8,984 nt of DNA from JBFHKO01 sp041595355 (GTDB lineage Bacteria; Pseudomonadota; Gammaproteobacteria; Enterobacterales; Aeromonadaceae). Positions 1-6,696 of this stretch are shown here, piece by piece (positions within the stretch are counted from its first letter, which is position 1; the number at the start of each line of letters is the position of its first letter). Made by a program: the position numbers and the translations under genes. The stretch covers positions 1 through 8,984 of the forward strand of contig JBFHKO010000099.1 in assembly GCA_041595355.1 (NCBI GenBank). Reading direction: 5' to 3'. Below the pieces are notes generated by a model that did no database searches, was not told where the DNA came from, and worked only from the letters and a program-made list of their open reading frames with translations.

Positions 1-1047
1 CTGCTGGAAAAGGCGCTGACCCCCCATCTGGAAGTGCTGCAACAGAACGAGCCGCACATTGATGAGGATGACGAGGCCGCCTGGGAGCCGGACTTCCTGG
101 CCGATGCGGAAGCCTTCGATCCCGATGCCGAGCTCGTGGACGGGGACGAGGAGGAGGTTGAACAGCCGTGTGCCGATCTGCCCATCAAGTTTGCCATCGT
201 CGGTCGCCCCAACGTCGGCAAGTCGACCCTGACCAACCGCATGCTGGGTGAAGACAGGGTCATCGTCTTTGACATGCCGGGCACCACCCGGGATTCCATC
301 TACATCCCGATGCAGCGCGACGAGCAGGACTACGTCATCATCGACACCGCCGGGGTGCGCAAGCGCAAGAAGGTGTACGAGACGGTGGAGAAGTTCTCCG
401 TCATCAAGACCCTGCAGGCCATCGAGGATGCCAACGTGGTGCTGCTGCTGGTCGACGGCCGGGATGGCATCACGGATCAGGATCTCAGCCTGCTGGGTTT
501 CATTCTGCACTCCGGCCGCTCCATCGTGCTGGCGGTCAACAAGTGGGATGGCCTCAGCCAGGAGGCCAAGGAGGAGATCAAGAAGGAGCTGCAACTGCGG
601 CTCGGCTTCGTCGATTTCGCCCGTATCCACTTCATCTCCGCGCTGCATGGCTCCGGCGTGGGTCACCTGTTCGAGTCCATCCAGGAAGCCTACCAGTCGG
701 CCACCCGCCGGGTCAGCACTTCGTTGCTGACGCGCATCATGCGCATGGCGGCCGATGATCACCAGCCGCCGCTGGTGAAGGGACGCCGCGTCAAGCTCAA
801 GTATGCCCATGCCGGTGGTTACAACCCGCCGCGCATCATCATCCATGGCAACCAGGTCAAGGATCTGCCCGACTCCTACAAGCGCTATCTGATAAACTAT
901 TTCAGGAAGTCGCTGAAGATCATGGGTACGCCTATCCATATTCAGTTCCAGGAAGGCGAGAACCCCTTTGAAGGCAAGAAGAACAAGCTGACCCAGAGCC
1001 AGGTGCGCAAACGCCGGCGACTGATGAAGTTTGTCCGGAAAGGCTGA
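1..1047 (+). CDS. der: GTPase Der (EngA), 5' end outside the window
   Basis: Partial gene; 348 codons are present and the reading frame is open from base 1. Der is a double-GTPase that binds the 50S ribosomal subunit and is needed for its assembly. The E. coli protein is about 490 residues, so roughly 140 residues (most of the first G domain) lie upstream. Counting from base 1, the fragment holds an acidic Asp/Glu-rich linker (about codons 20-62), then the second G domain: P-loop GRPNVGKST (68-76), the GTTRD switch, DTAG (115-118), NKWD (180-183) and the SA motif (213-214). The KH-like domain special to this family follows (about 235-325), with a very basic C-terminal tail ending FVRKG. All G motifs are intact. 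yfgJ follows after 44 nt on the same strand, as in E. coli, suggesting co-transcription. Identity is certain; the true start is not visible. Confidence 0.97.
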   Translation: MLEKALTPHLEVLQQNEPHIDEDDEAAWEPDFLADAEAFDPDAELVDGDEEEVEQPCADLPIKFAIVGRPNVGKSTLTNRMLGEDRVIVFDMPGTTRDSIYIPMQRDEQDYVIIDTAGVRKRKKVYETVEKFSVIKTLQAIEDANVVLLLVDGRDGITDQDLSLLGFILHSGRSIVLAVNKWDGLSQEAKEEIKKELQLRLGFVDFARIHFISALHGSGVGHLFESIQEAYQSATRRVSTSLLTRIMRMAADDHQPPLVKGRRVKLKYAHAGGYNPPRIIIHGNQVKDLPDSYKRYLINYFRKSLKIMGTPIHIQFQEGENPFEGKKNKLTQSQVRKRRRLMKFVRKG

Positions 1048-1091
1048 ACCAACTCGGGCGGGGGCCGACCCCGTCTCTTTGGGAGGTAACG

Positions 1092-1337
1092 ATGTCGTAT
1101 ATGCTGGTGTGTCCCCACTGTCACCAGGAGGGACTGGATGCCCGACGCGCCGAGACCCATTGTATCCATTGCGGCGAGGCTTTTCGGTTGCTGCCGCGCT
1201 GCCCCAGCTGCGAGGCCGAGCTGGAGCGGGTACAGGGCTGCGGGGCGGTGGATCTGTTCTGCAACCAGTGCAATAGCCTGGTCTCCAAGCGCAGCGCCAA
1301 CTACGAGATAACGGCCCAGCGGGACCGCGGTGGCTGA
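1092..1337 (+). CDS. yfgJ: YfgJ-family zinc-ribbon protein
   Basis: An 81-residue protein starting at ATG 1092, with a good ribosome binding site GGGAGGT at 1081-1087. Cysteine pairs CPHC (7-10), CIHC (24-27), CPSC (37-40) and CNQC (57-60) form two successive four-Cys zinc ribbons, with one extra Cys at 50. There is no signal peptide or membrane segment, so it is expected in the cytoplasm. The length, the cysteine pattern and the position directly behind der match E. coli YfgJ, a small zinc-ribbon protein of unknown function. Its constant place after der suggests, but does not show, a link to ribosome assembly or RNA. The 44-nt gap to der contains only a weak GC hairpin (1059-1073), so the two are probably one transcript ending at the hairpin at 1408. 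Confidence 0.85.
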   Translation: MSYMLVCPHCHQEGLDARRAETHCIHCGEAFRLLPRCPSCEAELERVQGCGAVDLFCNQCNSLVSKRSANYEITAQRDRGG

Positions 1338-1407
1338 TCTGCCGGGGCGGCCGCCGGCGGTCTGCTGCGCCCGCAAGTACGCGGTGGCCGGCGCAGAGGC
1401 AAGAACG

Positions 1408-1436
1408 AAAAAAGGAGCCTAGGGCTCCTTTTTTTT
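1408..1436. terminator. Bidirectional intrinsic terminator
   Basis: A perfect 12-bp stem is formed by 1408-1419 (AAAAAAGGAGCC) and 1423-1434 (GGCTCCTTTTTT), with loop TAG. A run of eight T (1429-1436) follows on the plus strand and a run of A (1408-1413) precedes it, so the hairpin can work in both directions. It lies 70 nt after the yfgJ stop and 18 nt beyond the stop of the small minus-strand frame, as expected for a shared convergent terminator. Confidence 0.9.
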
Positions 1437-1454
1437 CGGTTGCTGTTGCTTGGG

Positions 1455-1592
1455 TCAGTGTGGCTGCAGCAGGAAGAAGGCCAGTCGCCGCGAGCTTATC
1501 TTGCGGATATGCCCCTGGCGCAGATTGAGACGCCGGGAATGGCTGTGCAGGCACTTCTTGCGCTTGAGCGGGGTTTTTCTTCTTCGCAGCAT
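1455..1592 (-). CDS. Small, very basic hypothetical protein (45 aa)
   Basis: Not recognised. The frame runs from ATG (1592-1590) to TGA (1457-1455) and encodes 45 residues. There are 15 Lys/Arg, 4 His and no Asp or Glu, with one Cys (14). The N-terminus is MLRRRKTPLKRKK and the C-terminus is hydrophobic (LAFFLL) before QPH. The start choice rests on a consensus Shine-Dalgarno AGGAGGG (1606-1600) seven nt upstream. The same frame stays open further upstream, but that part would run through the hairpin at 1641-1674 and is less likely coding. It sits alone between the mltF-like terminator and the terminator shared with yfgJ, so it probably has its own transcript. Its composition suggests nucleic-acid or ribosome binding; this is inference only. 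Alternatively the locus could be a small RNA with a fortuitous frame. The strong ribosome binding site and flanking terminators favour a gene. Confidence 0.5.
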   Translation of the reverse strand: MLRRRKTPLKRKKCLHSHSRRLNLRQGHIRKISSRRLAFFLLQPH

Positions 1593-1599
1593 GATGACT

Positions 1600-1606
1600 C
1601 CCTCCT
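1600..1606 (-). promoter_or_regulatory. Consensus ribosome binding site of the 45-aa frame
   Basis: On the minus strand AGGAGGG lies 7 nt before the ATG at 1592. It is one of the best Shine-Dalgarno matches in the window and is the main argument that the small frame is translated. A possible 6-bp stem (1611-1616 with 1627-1632, CCGGTC/GACCGG) lies just upstream of it in the transcript. Confidence 0.55.
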
Positions 1607-1640
1607 GGATCCGGTCATCACCGGCGGACCGGGGCAGGGG

Positions 1641-1674
1641 GCGGATAGAGGACAGCCTGCTGTCCTCTATCCGC
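1641..1674. repeat. Perfect 15-bp inverted repeat (strong hairpin)
   Basis: The arm at 1641-1655 (GCGGATAGAGGACAG) is exactly complementary to 1660-1674 (CTGTCCTCTATCCGC), with the 4-nt loop 1656-1659. No T-run follows on either strand, so it is not a standard terminator. It lies about 50-80 nt upstream of the 45-aa frame, in its presumed leader. It could be an RNA stem-loop, a protein operator, or part of a small RNA. The structure is certain from the sequence; its role is unknown. Confidence 0.85.
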
Positions 1675-1705
1675 AGGTCCTGTCGGTCCTGAACGGTGTT
1701 ACCAG

Positions 1706-1711
1706 ATAATA
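1706..1711 (-). promoter_or_regulatory. Possible -10 box for the 45-aa frame
   Basis: TATTAT on the minus strand (1711-1706) matches the sigma70 -10 consensus at 5 of 6 positions and would give a leader of about 107 nt containing the hairpin. No acceptable -35 box is found 16-18 nt further upstream, where the mltF-like terminator lies. This is a weak call. Confidence 0.25.
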
Positions 1712-1725
1712 CGTGCAGCCAGCTC

Positions 1726-1750
1726 AAAAAAGATAGCCCCATTTTGGGGC
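1726..1750 (-). terminator. Intrinsic terminator of the mltF-like gene
   Basis: Reading the minus strand, GCCCCA (1750-1745) pairs with TGGGGC (1741-1736) around a 3-nt AAA loop, then TATC and a run of six T (1731-1726) follow. It begins 7 nt past the TAA of the mltF-like gene, the usual place for a Rho-independent terminator. Confidence 0.8.
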
Positions 1751-1757
1751 GGGGTGG

Positions 1758-2573
1758 TTAGCTTTGCTCGGCACTCCGACGCGAGGTCGAGAGTGCTGCG
1801 GTGGTGGTCGGCTGGGTGCCGGCCTCCAGCTGGCGCAGGCTGTGATAGTAGCGGCGGATGTTCTTCACGTACTGGCGCGCTTCACGACCCCGGGCAAAGC
1901 CGTGACGGGTCTTGCTGTGCCAGCGCTTTTCGTGCAGCAGGGGCAGGCTCTGCCTTACGTCATCCCACTGGTTGGGGTTCTTGCCGCGCATCTGGGTGAG
2001 CTTGCGCGCATCCATCATGTGGCCGTAGCCCATGTTGTAGGCGGCCAGGGCGAACCACATCTTTTCGTTCGGGGCGATGGAGTCGGGTACCCGCTCCAGC
2101 AGGGTGCGCAGGTAGTGGGCGCCACCGCGCACGCTCTGGGCCGGGTCGACCCGGTTCTTCACGCCAACCTCCTTGGCGGTGACGCGGGTCAGCATCATCA
2201 GGCCGCGTACGCCGGTCGGGGAGCGGGCGTCCGGCTTCCAGTGGGATTCCTGATAGCTGACCGCGGCCAGCAGGCGCCAGTCGAGATCCTGGGCATGCTG
2301 CTCAAACAGGTGGCGGAACTTGGGCAGGCGCTTCTGGGCGCGGGCCACGAAGGCCTGGGTATCAGGGTCATCCGGGATCTGGGCCTTGGCAAGGCGCGCC
2401 TCGTATTCGGGGTCCACAGCGGCCTGGTGTGCAATCCTGGCTTTATCGTCCTGTTGCTGGGCATGGGTTTGACTGAATCCTTCTTTCGGTCCGCAGGCTG
2501 TTATCAACAGGCTGCCGAGCAGGGGAATGATCAGGCTGAATGTCTGCTTTGAACGGGGCTTTAAACTTGTCAA
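1758..2573 (-). CDS. MltF-like lytic transglycosylase lipoprotein, short form
   Basis: A 271-residue lipoprotein predicted to cleave the MurNAc-GlcNAc bond of peptidoglycan, forming 1,6-anhydroMurNAc. Residues 1-26 are a signal peptide with lipobox ITA-C27, so it should be anchored in a periplasm-facing membrane. The SLT domain (about 85-245) has the catalytic Glu109 in YQESHW, then GVRGLMMLT (121-129) and AAYNMGYGHM, very close to the C-terminal domain of E. coli MltF. MltF there is about 518 residues and starts with a periplasmic solute-binding domain; here only about 60 variable residues separate lipobox and catalytic domain. The divergent position next to purL is the same as for E. coli mltF, so it is likely the ortholog. 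The start is TTG (2573-2571) with AGGA seven nt upstream; an in-frame TAG just upstream (2585-2583) excludes a longer protein. The last 20 residues are Thr/Ser-rich and of low complexity. A specialised SLT paralog is the alternative. Confidence 0.9.
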   Translation of the reverse strand: MTSLKPRSKQTFSLIIPLLGSLLITACGPKEGFSQTHAQQQDDKARIAHQAAVDPEYEARLAKAQIPDDPDTQAFVARAQKRLPKFRHLFEQHAQDLDWRLLAAVSYQESHWKPDARSPTGVRGLMMLTRVTAKEVGVKNRVDPAQSVRGGAHYLRTLLERVPDSIAPNEKMWFALAAYNMGYGHMMDARKLTQMRGKNPNQWDDVRQSLPLLHEKRWHSKTRHGFARGREARQYVKNIRRYYHSLRQLEAGTQPTTTAALSTSRRSAEQS

Positions 2574-2603
2574 TCGTCTGTCCTACGCTAGGGTTGCTTA
2601 AAT

Positions 2604-2632
2604 TTTATACCATGCTACGCCCTCTTTGTCAC
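2604..2632 (-). promoter_or_regulatory. Sigma70-type promoter of the mltF-like gene
   Basis: On the minus strand GTGACA (2632-2627, 5 of 6 to the -35 consensus), a 17-nt spacer and TATAAA (2609-2604, 5 of 6 to the -10 consensus). Transcription would start near 2597, giving a short leader of about 24 nt before the TTG start. Confidence 0.65.
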
Positions 2633-2662
2633 ACCCCGGATGCTCCCGGGCGGGGTTTGCGG

Positions 2663-2691
2663 TCGACATCCCCCCCCCTGATTCCTATAAT
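2663..2691 (+). promoter_or_regulatory. Sigma70-type promoter of purL with a C9 spacer tract
   Basis: TCGACA (2663-2668, 5 of 6) is separated by exactly 17 nt from a perfect TATAAT (2686-2691). The start would be near 2698, inside the palindrome GTGCGCAC (2692-2699), leaving a leader of about 45 nt. The spacer contains nine consecutive C (2670-2678). I see no good match to the PurR operator, although purL is a PurR target in E. coli. Confidence 0.7.
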
Positions 2692-2742
2692 GTGCGCACT
2701 CCGAATACCCCCTCCCTTCTAAATACTGTGAGAATTGGCAAG

Positions 2743-5700
2743 ATGGAAATCTTACGAGGTGCGCCTGCGTTATCCGAGTTCCGTACCAGCAAACTGCTGC
2801 GGATCTGTGAAGAAAAAGCCCTGCCCGTCCGGGGCGTTTACGCCGAATATGTGCATTTCGCGGAGCTCTCTGCGCCATTGTCGCAGCCCGAGCGCGAGAC
2901 ACTGGAAAAACTGCTGACCTATGGTCCGACCATTGCCGAGCATGCGCCCAGTGGCCAGCTGTTTCTGGTGACGCCGCGTCCCGGCACCATCTCCCCCTGG
3001 TCCTCCAAGGCCACCGACATCGCCCATAACTGCGGCCTGTCCACGGTGCAGCGTCTGGAGCGGGGCATCGCCTATTACATCGAGGCCGAGACGCTGGATG
3101 CCGGGCAGCAGCGCCAGGTAGCCGCCTTGCTGCATGACCGCATGATGGAGGTGGTTTTCACCGAACTGACCGCCGCCGAGGCGCTGTTTGTCCATCAGGA
3201 GCCCCGAGCCCTCACCGAGGTGGACGTGCTGAACGGTGGCCGCGCGGCACTGGTCAAGGCCAACCTCGAGCTGGGGCTGGCGCTGGCGGAAGACGAGATT
3301 GATTACCTGGTGACCAGCTTCGAGAAACTGGGCCGCAATCCCAACGACATCGAGCTCTACATGTTCGCCCAGGCCAACTCCGAGCATTGCCGTCACAAGA
3401 TCTTCAATGCCGACTGGACCATCGATGGTGTTGCGCAGCCGAAGTCGCTGTTCAAGATGATCAAGAACACCTTCGAGCAGAACAGCGAGCATGTGCTCTC
3501 CGCTTACAAGGACAACGCCGCCGTCATGGCCGGCTCCGAGGCCGGGCGCTTCTTCCCGAGCCCTGAAACCTGCGAATACGAATACCATCAGGAAGCCATC
3601 GACATCCTGATGAAGGTCGAGACCCACAACCATCCCACCGCCATCTCTCCCTTCCCGGGTGCCGCCACCGGCTCCGGTGGCGAGATCCGCGATGAGGGCG
3701 CCACCGGGCGGGGCGCCAAGCCCAAGGCCGGTCTGTCGGGCTTCAGTGTCTCCAACCTGCGCATTCCCGGTGCCGAGCAGCCCTGGGAAACCGACTTCGG
3801 CAAGCCGGGCCGCATCGTCAACGCCCTGGACATCATGACCGAGGGGCCCCTGGGCGGTGCCGCCTTCAACAACGAATTCGGTCGTCCCAACATCCTGGGC
3901 TATTTCCGGACCTATGAAGAGCAGGTGCGCAGCCACAACGGTGACGAGATCCGCGGCTACCACAAGCCCATCATGCTGGCCGGCGGCCTTGGCAACATCC
4001 GCCACGAACACATCAAGAAGGGCGAGATCCCGGTGGGGGCCAAGCTCATCGTGCTGGGTGGCCCGGCGATGAATATCGGTCTCGGCGGTGGCGCCGCCTC
4101 TTCCATGACCTCCGGCCAGTCTGCCGAGGATCTCGACTTCGCCTCGGTGCAGCGCGACAACCCGGAGATGGAACGCCGGGCCCAGGAGGTGATCGACCGC
4201 TGCTGGCAGATGGGCGAGGATAACCCCATCCTCTTCATTCACGATGTCGGCGCGGGTGGCCTCTCCAATGCCATGCCCGAGCTGGTGGATGACGGTGGAC
4301 GCGGTGGCCGCTTCACGCTGCGCGACATTCCCAACGACGAGCCGGGCATGAGCCCGCTGGAAATCTGGTGCAACGAATCCCAGGAACGCTACGTGCTGGC
4401 CGTGGCGCCGGAGAAGCTGGCGCTGTTCGAGCAGCTGTGCCAGCGCGAGCGCGCCCAGTATGCGGTGATTGGCGAGGCTACCGAAGAGCGCCACCTGGTA
4501 CTGGAAGATGCGCATTTCGGCAACCAGCCCATCGATCTGCCGCTGGAGGTTCTGCTGGGCAAGGCGCCCAAGATGCACCGTGATGTGGTGAGCCAGAAGG
4601 CCGTCGGTCAGGCATTGGAGCTGACCGGCGTGAGCGCCAAGGACGCCGCCGAGCGGGTATTGCGTCTGCCGACCGTGGCGGAGAAGACCTTTCTCATCAC
4701 CATCGGCGATCGCAGCGTCACCGGTCTGGTGTCCCGGGATCAGATGGTGGGACCCTGGCAGGTGCCGGTGGCCGACTGCGCCGTCACCGCGGCCTCCTAC
4801 GATACCTATGCCGGTGAAGCCATGGCCATGGGCGAGCGTACGCCCATCGCGCTGCTGGATCACGGCGCTTCCGCGCGCATGGCGGTGGCCGAGTCGCTGA
4901 CCAATTTGGCGCCGGCACAGGTCGGCGATCTGACGCGCGTCAAGCTGTCTGCCAACTGGATGGCCGCGGCCGGTCACCCGGGCGAGGATGCCGGCCTCTA
5001 CGAGGCGGTCAAGGCGGTGGGCGAGGAGCTCTGCCCGGCGCTGGGGCTGACCATACCGGTAGGCAAGGACTCCATGTCCATGAAGACCCGCTGGCAGCAG
5101 GGTGACGAGCAGCGCGAGGTGACGGCACCGCTGTCGCTCATCATCAGCGCCTTTGCGCGGGTGGAGGATATCCGCAACACCGTGACTCCGCAGCTGCGCA
5201 CCGACCTTGGCGAGTCCGACCTGATCCTCATCGATCTGGGCAACGGCAAGAATCGTCTGGGGGCCTCCTGCCTGGCGCAGGTCTACAAGCAGCTGGGTAA
5301 CAAGGCACCGGATCTCGACAATCCGGCACAGCTGAAGGGCTTCTTCAACGCCATCCAGACCCTGGTGGCCGAGCGCAAGCTGCTGGCCTACCACGACCGC
5401 TCCGATGGCGGCCTGTTCGTTACCCTGGCCGAGATGGCCTTCGCCGGCAAGACCGGCATCCAGGTGGCCCTGGATCAGCTGGGCGCCGATGATCTGGCGG
5501 TGCTGTTCAACGAGGAGCTGGGCGCCGTTATCCAGGTGCGCCGCGAGGACAAGGAGGCGGTGCTGACCCTGCTGGCGGGCCACGGCCTGTCGACCTGCAC
5601 CTATGTGATTGGTGCCCCGAGTCGGGATGATGCCATTCGCATCACCCGCAACAACCATGATGTCATCAACGGGCCGCGGGTCCATTTCCGCAGCCTGTGG

Positions 5701-6633
5701 GCGGAAACCACGCATCAGATCCAGCGTCGCCGCGACAACCCGGCGTGTGCGGACAGCGAGTTCCAGGCCAAGCAGGACCTCACGGATCCGGGCCTGCATG
5801 CCCACCTGACCTTCGATCTGAACCAGGATGTGGCGGCACCCTACATCGCCAAGGGTGTACACCCGCGGGTGGCCATACTGCGCGAGCAGGGGGTCAACTC
5901 CCAGCAGGAGATGGCGGCCTCCTTCGACCGCGCCGGTTTCACCGCCGTCGACGTGCACATGAGCGACATTCTGAGCGGACGCCGTTCGCTGGACGAGTTC
6001 CAGGGGCTGGCGGCCTGCGGCGGCTTCTCCTACGGCGACGTGCTGGGAGCGGGTGAAGGCTGGGCCAAGTCGGTGCTTTTCAATGCCCGGGCGCGCGAAC
6101 AGTTTCAGGCCTTCTTCCATCGCAACGATACCTTTGCGCTGGGGGTCTGTAACGGTTGCCAGATGATGTCCAACCTCAAGGAGCTGATCCCGGGCGCCGA
6201 TCTCTGGCCGCGCTTCGTGCGCAATGAGTCCGAGCGCTTCGAGGCGCGCTTCAGCCTGGTGGAGGTGCAAGCCTCGCCGTCGCTCTTCTTTGCCGACATG
6301 GCCGGCTCGCGCATGCCTATCGCCGTCTCCCACGGCGAGGGCCGGGTCGAGGTGCGGGATGCCCAGCATCTGGCCGCCCTGCAGCAAAGCGGCACCGTGG
6401 CGGTGCGCTTCGTCGACAACTACGGCGTACAGACCGAGCGCTACCCCTTCAACCCCAATGGTTCACCGGCCGGCATCAGCGGCCTGACCAGCCGGGATGG
6501 GCGCGTGACCATCATGATGCCGCACCCGGAACGGGTGATGCGCACCGTGGCCAACTCCTGGCATCCGGACGAGTGGGGTGAAAGCGGTCCCTGGCTGCGC
6601 ATGTTCCGCAACGCCCGCCTGTTCCTGGGCTAA
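2743..6633 (+). CDS. purL: Phosphoribosylformylglycinamidine synthase (FGAM synthase)
   Basis: Large single-chain PurL of 1296 residues (E. coli: 1295). It converts FGAR, ATP and glutamine to FGAM, ADP, phosphate and glutamate, the fourth step of de novo purine synthesis in the cytoplasm. The start ATG 2743 gives MEILRGAPALSEF, aligning with the family's N-terminus. The frame is open further upstream to about 2626, but that stretch holds the promoters. Order: PurS-like N-terminal domain (1-140), linker, two AIR-synthase-like halves (about 210-620 and 650-1000), and a class I glutamine amidotransferase domain (about 1040-1296). Key residues are present: His215 in NSEHCRHK, MKVETHNHPTAISPFPGAATGSGG near 290-310, and the amidotransferase triad Cys1136 (GVCNGC), His1261 and Glu1263 (PHPER). 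The Shine-Dalgarno is weak (GAG at 2730-2732), unusual for a highly needed enzyme. It stands alone, divergent from the mltF-like gene, and ends at a terminator 18 nt downstream. Confidence 0.98.
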   Translation: MEILRGAPALSEFRTSKLLRICEEKALPVRGVYAEYVHFAELSAPLSQPERETLEKLLTYGPTIAEHAPSGQLFLVTPRPGTISPWSSKATDIAHNCGLSTVQRLERGIAYYIEAETLDAGQQRQVAALLHDRMMEVVFTELTAAEALFVHQEPRALTEVDVLNGGRAALVKANLELGLALAEDEIDYLVTSFEKLGRNPNDIELYMFAQANSEHCRHKIFNADWTIDGVAQPKSLFKMIKNTFEQNSEHVLSAYKDNAAVMAGSEAGRFFPSPETCEYEYHQEAIDILMKVETHNHPTAISPFPGAATGSGGEIRDEGATGRGAKPKAGLSGFSVSNLRIPGAEQPWETDFGKPGRIVNALDIMTEGPLGGAAFNNEFGRPNILGYFRTYEEQVRSHNGDEIRGYHKPIMLAGGLGNIRHEHIKKGEIPVGAKLIVLGGPAMNIGLGGGAASSMTSGQSAEDLDFASVQRDNPEMERRAQEVIDRCWQMGEDNPILFIHDVGAGGLSNAMPELVDDGGRGGRFTLRDIPNDEPGMSPLEIWCNESQERYVLAVAPEKLALFEQLCQRERAQYAVIGEATEERHLVLEDAHFGNQPIDLPLEVLLGKAPKMHRDVVSQKAVGQALELTGVSAKDAAERVLRLPTVAEKTFLITIGDRSVTGLVSRDQMVGPWQVPVADCAVTAASYDTYAGEAMAMGERTPIALLDHGASARMAVAESLTNLAPAQVGDLTRVKLSANWMAAAGHPGEDAGLYEAVKAVGEELCPALGLTIPVGKDSMSMKTRWQQGDEQREVTAPLSLIISAFARVEDIRNTVTPQLRTDLGESDLILIDLGNGKNRLGASCLAQVYKQLGNKAPDLDNPAQLKGFFNAIQTLVAERKLLAYHDRSDGGLFVTLAEMAFAGKTGIQVALDQLGADDLAVLFNEELGAVIQVRREDKEAVLTLLAGHGLSTCTYVIGAPSRDDAIRITRNNHDVINGPRVHFRSLWAETTHQIQRRRDNPACADSEFQAKQDLTDPGLHAHLTFDLNQDVAAPYIAKGVHPRVAILREQGVNSQQEMAASFDRAGFTAVDVHMSDILSGRRSLDEFQGLAACGGFSYGDVLGAGEGWAKSVLFNARAREQFQAFFHRNDTFALGVCNGCQMMSNLKELIPGADLWPRFVRNESERFEARFSLVEVQASPSLFFADMAGSRMPIAVSHGEGRVEVRDAQHLAALQQSGTVAVRFVDNYGVQTERYPFNPNGSPAGISGLTSRDGRVTIMMPHPERVMRTVANSWHPDEWGESGPWLRMFRNARLFLG

Positions 6634-6650
6634 GCGGTTCGTCAGTCAGC

Positions 6651-6681
6651 AAAAAGCCGCCCTGCAAGGGCGGCTTTTTTT
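6651..6681. terminator. Bidirectional intrinsic terminator between purL and nlpC-like gene
   Basis: A perfect 13-bp stem is formed by 6651-6663 (AAAAAGCCGCCCT) and 6667-6679 (AGGGCGGCTTTTT), with a 3-nt loop. A run of seven T (6675-6681) follows on the plus strand and A (6651-6655) precedes, so it can stop purL and also the minus-strand gene whose stop codon is at 6697-6699. Confidence 0.92.
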
Positions 6682-6696
6682 GTGCGCGCTCCGGGC

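Noticed and set aside
1593..1742. Upstream extension of the 45-residue frame to 95 residues
   Set aside because: It would translate the perfect inverted repeat and the possible -10 region, and no ribosome binding site supports the upstream start, unlike the internal ATG.
1764..2552. Plus-strand open frame of 262 codons across the mltF-like gene
   Set aside because: In-register antisense shadow of the transglycosylase gene, which has a lipobox, catalytic residues, promoter and terminator of its own.
2648..2664. PurR operator upstream of purL (GGTTTGCGG)
   Set aside because: Only one half resembles the PurR box; the other half (GGGCGGGG) does not. Not strong enough to report.
2626..2742. A 39-residue N-terminal extension of PurL
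   Set aside because: The frame is open, but it runs through the purL promoter and the -35 region of the divergent gene, and the family N-terminus aligns at ATG 2743.
2770..6387. Antisense open frame of about 1205 codons inside purL
   Set aside because: It is exactly in register with purL codons on the opposite strand. Stops there require TTA, CTA or TCA in purL, codons almost unused in this GC-rich gene. The product resembles no protein and there is no ribosome binding site.
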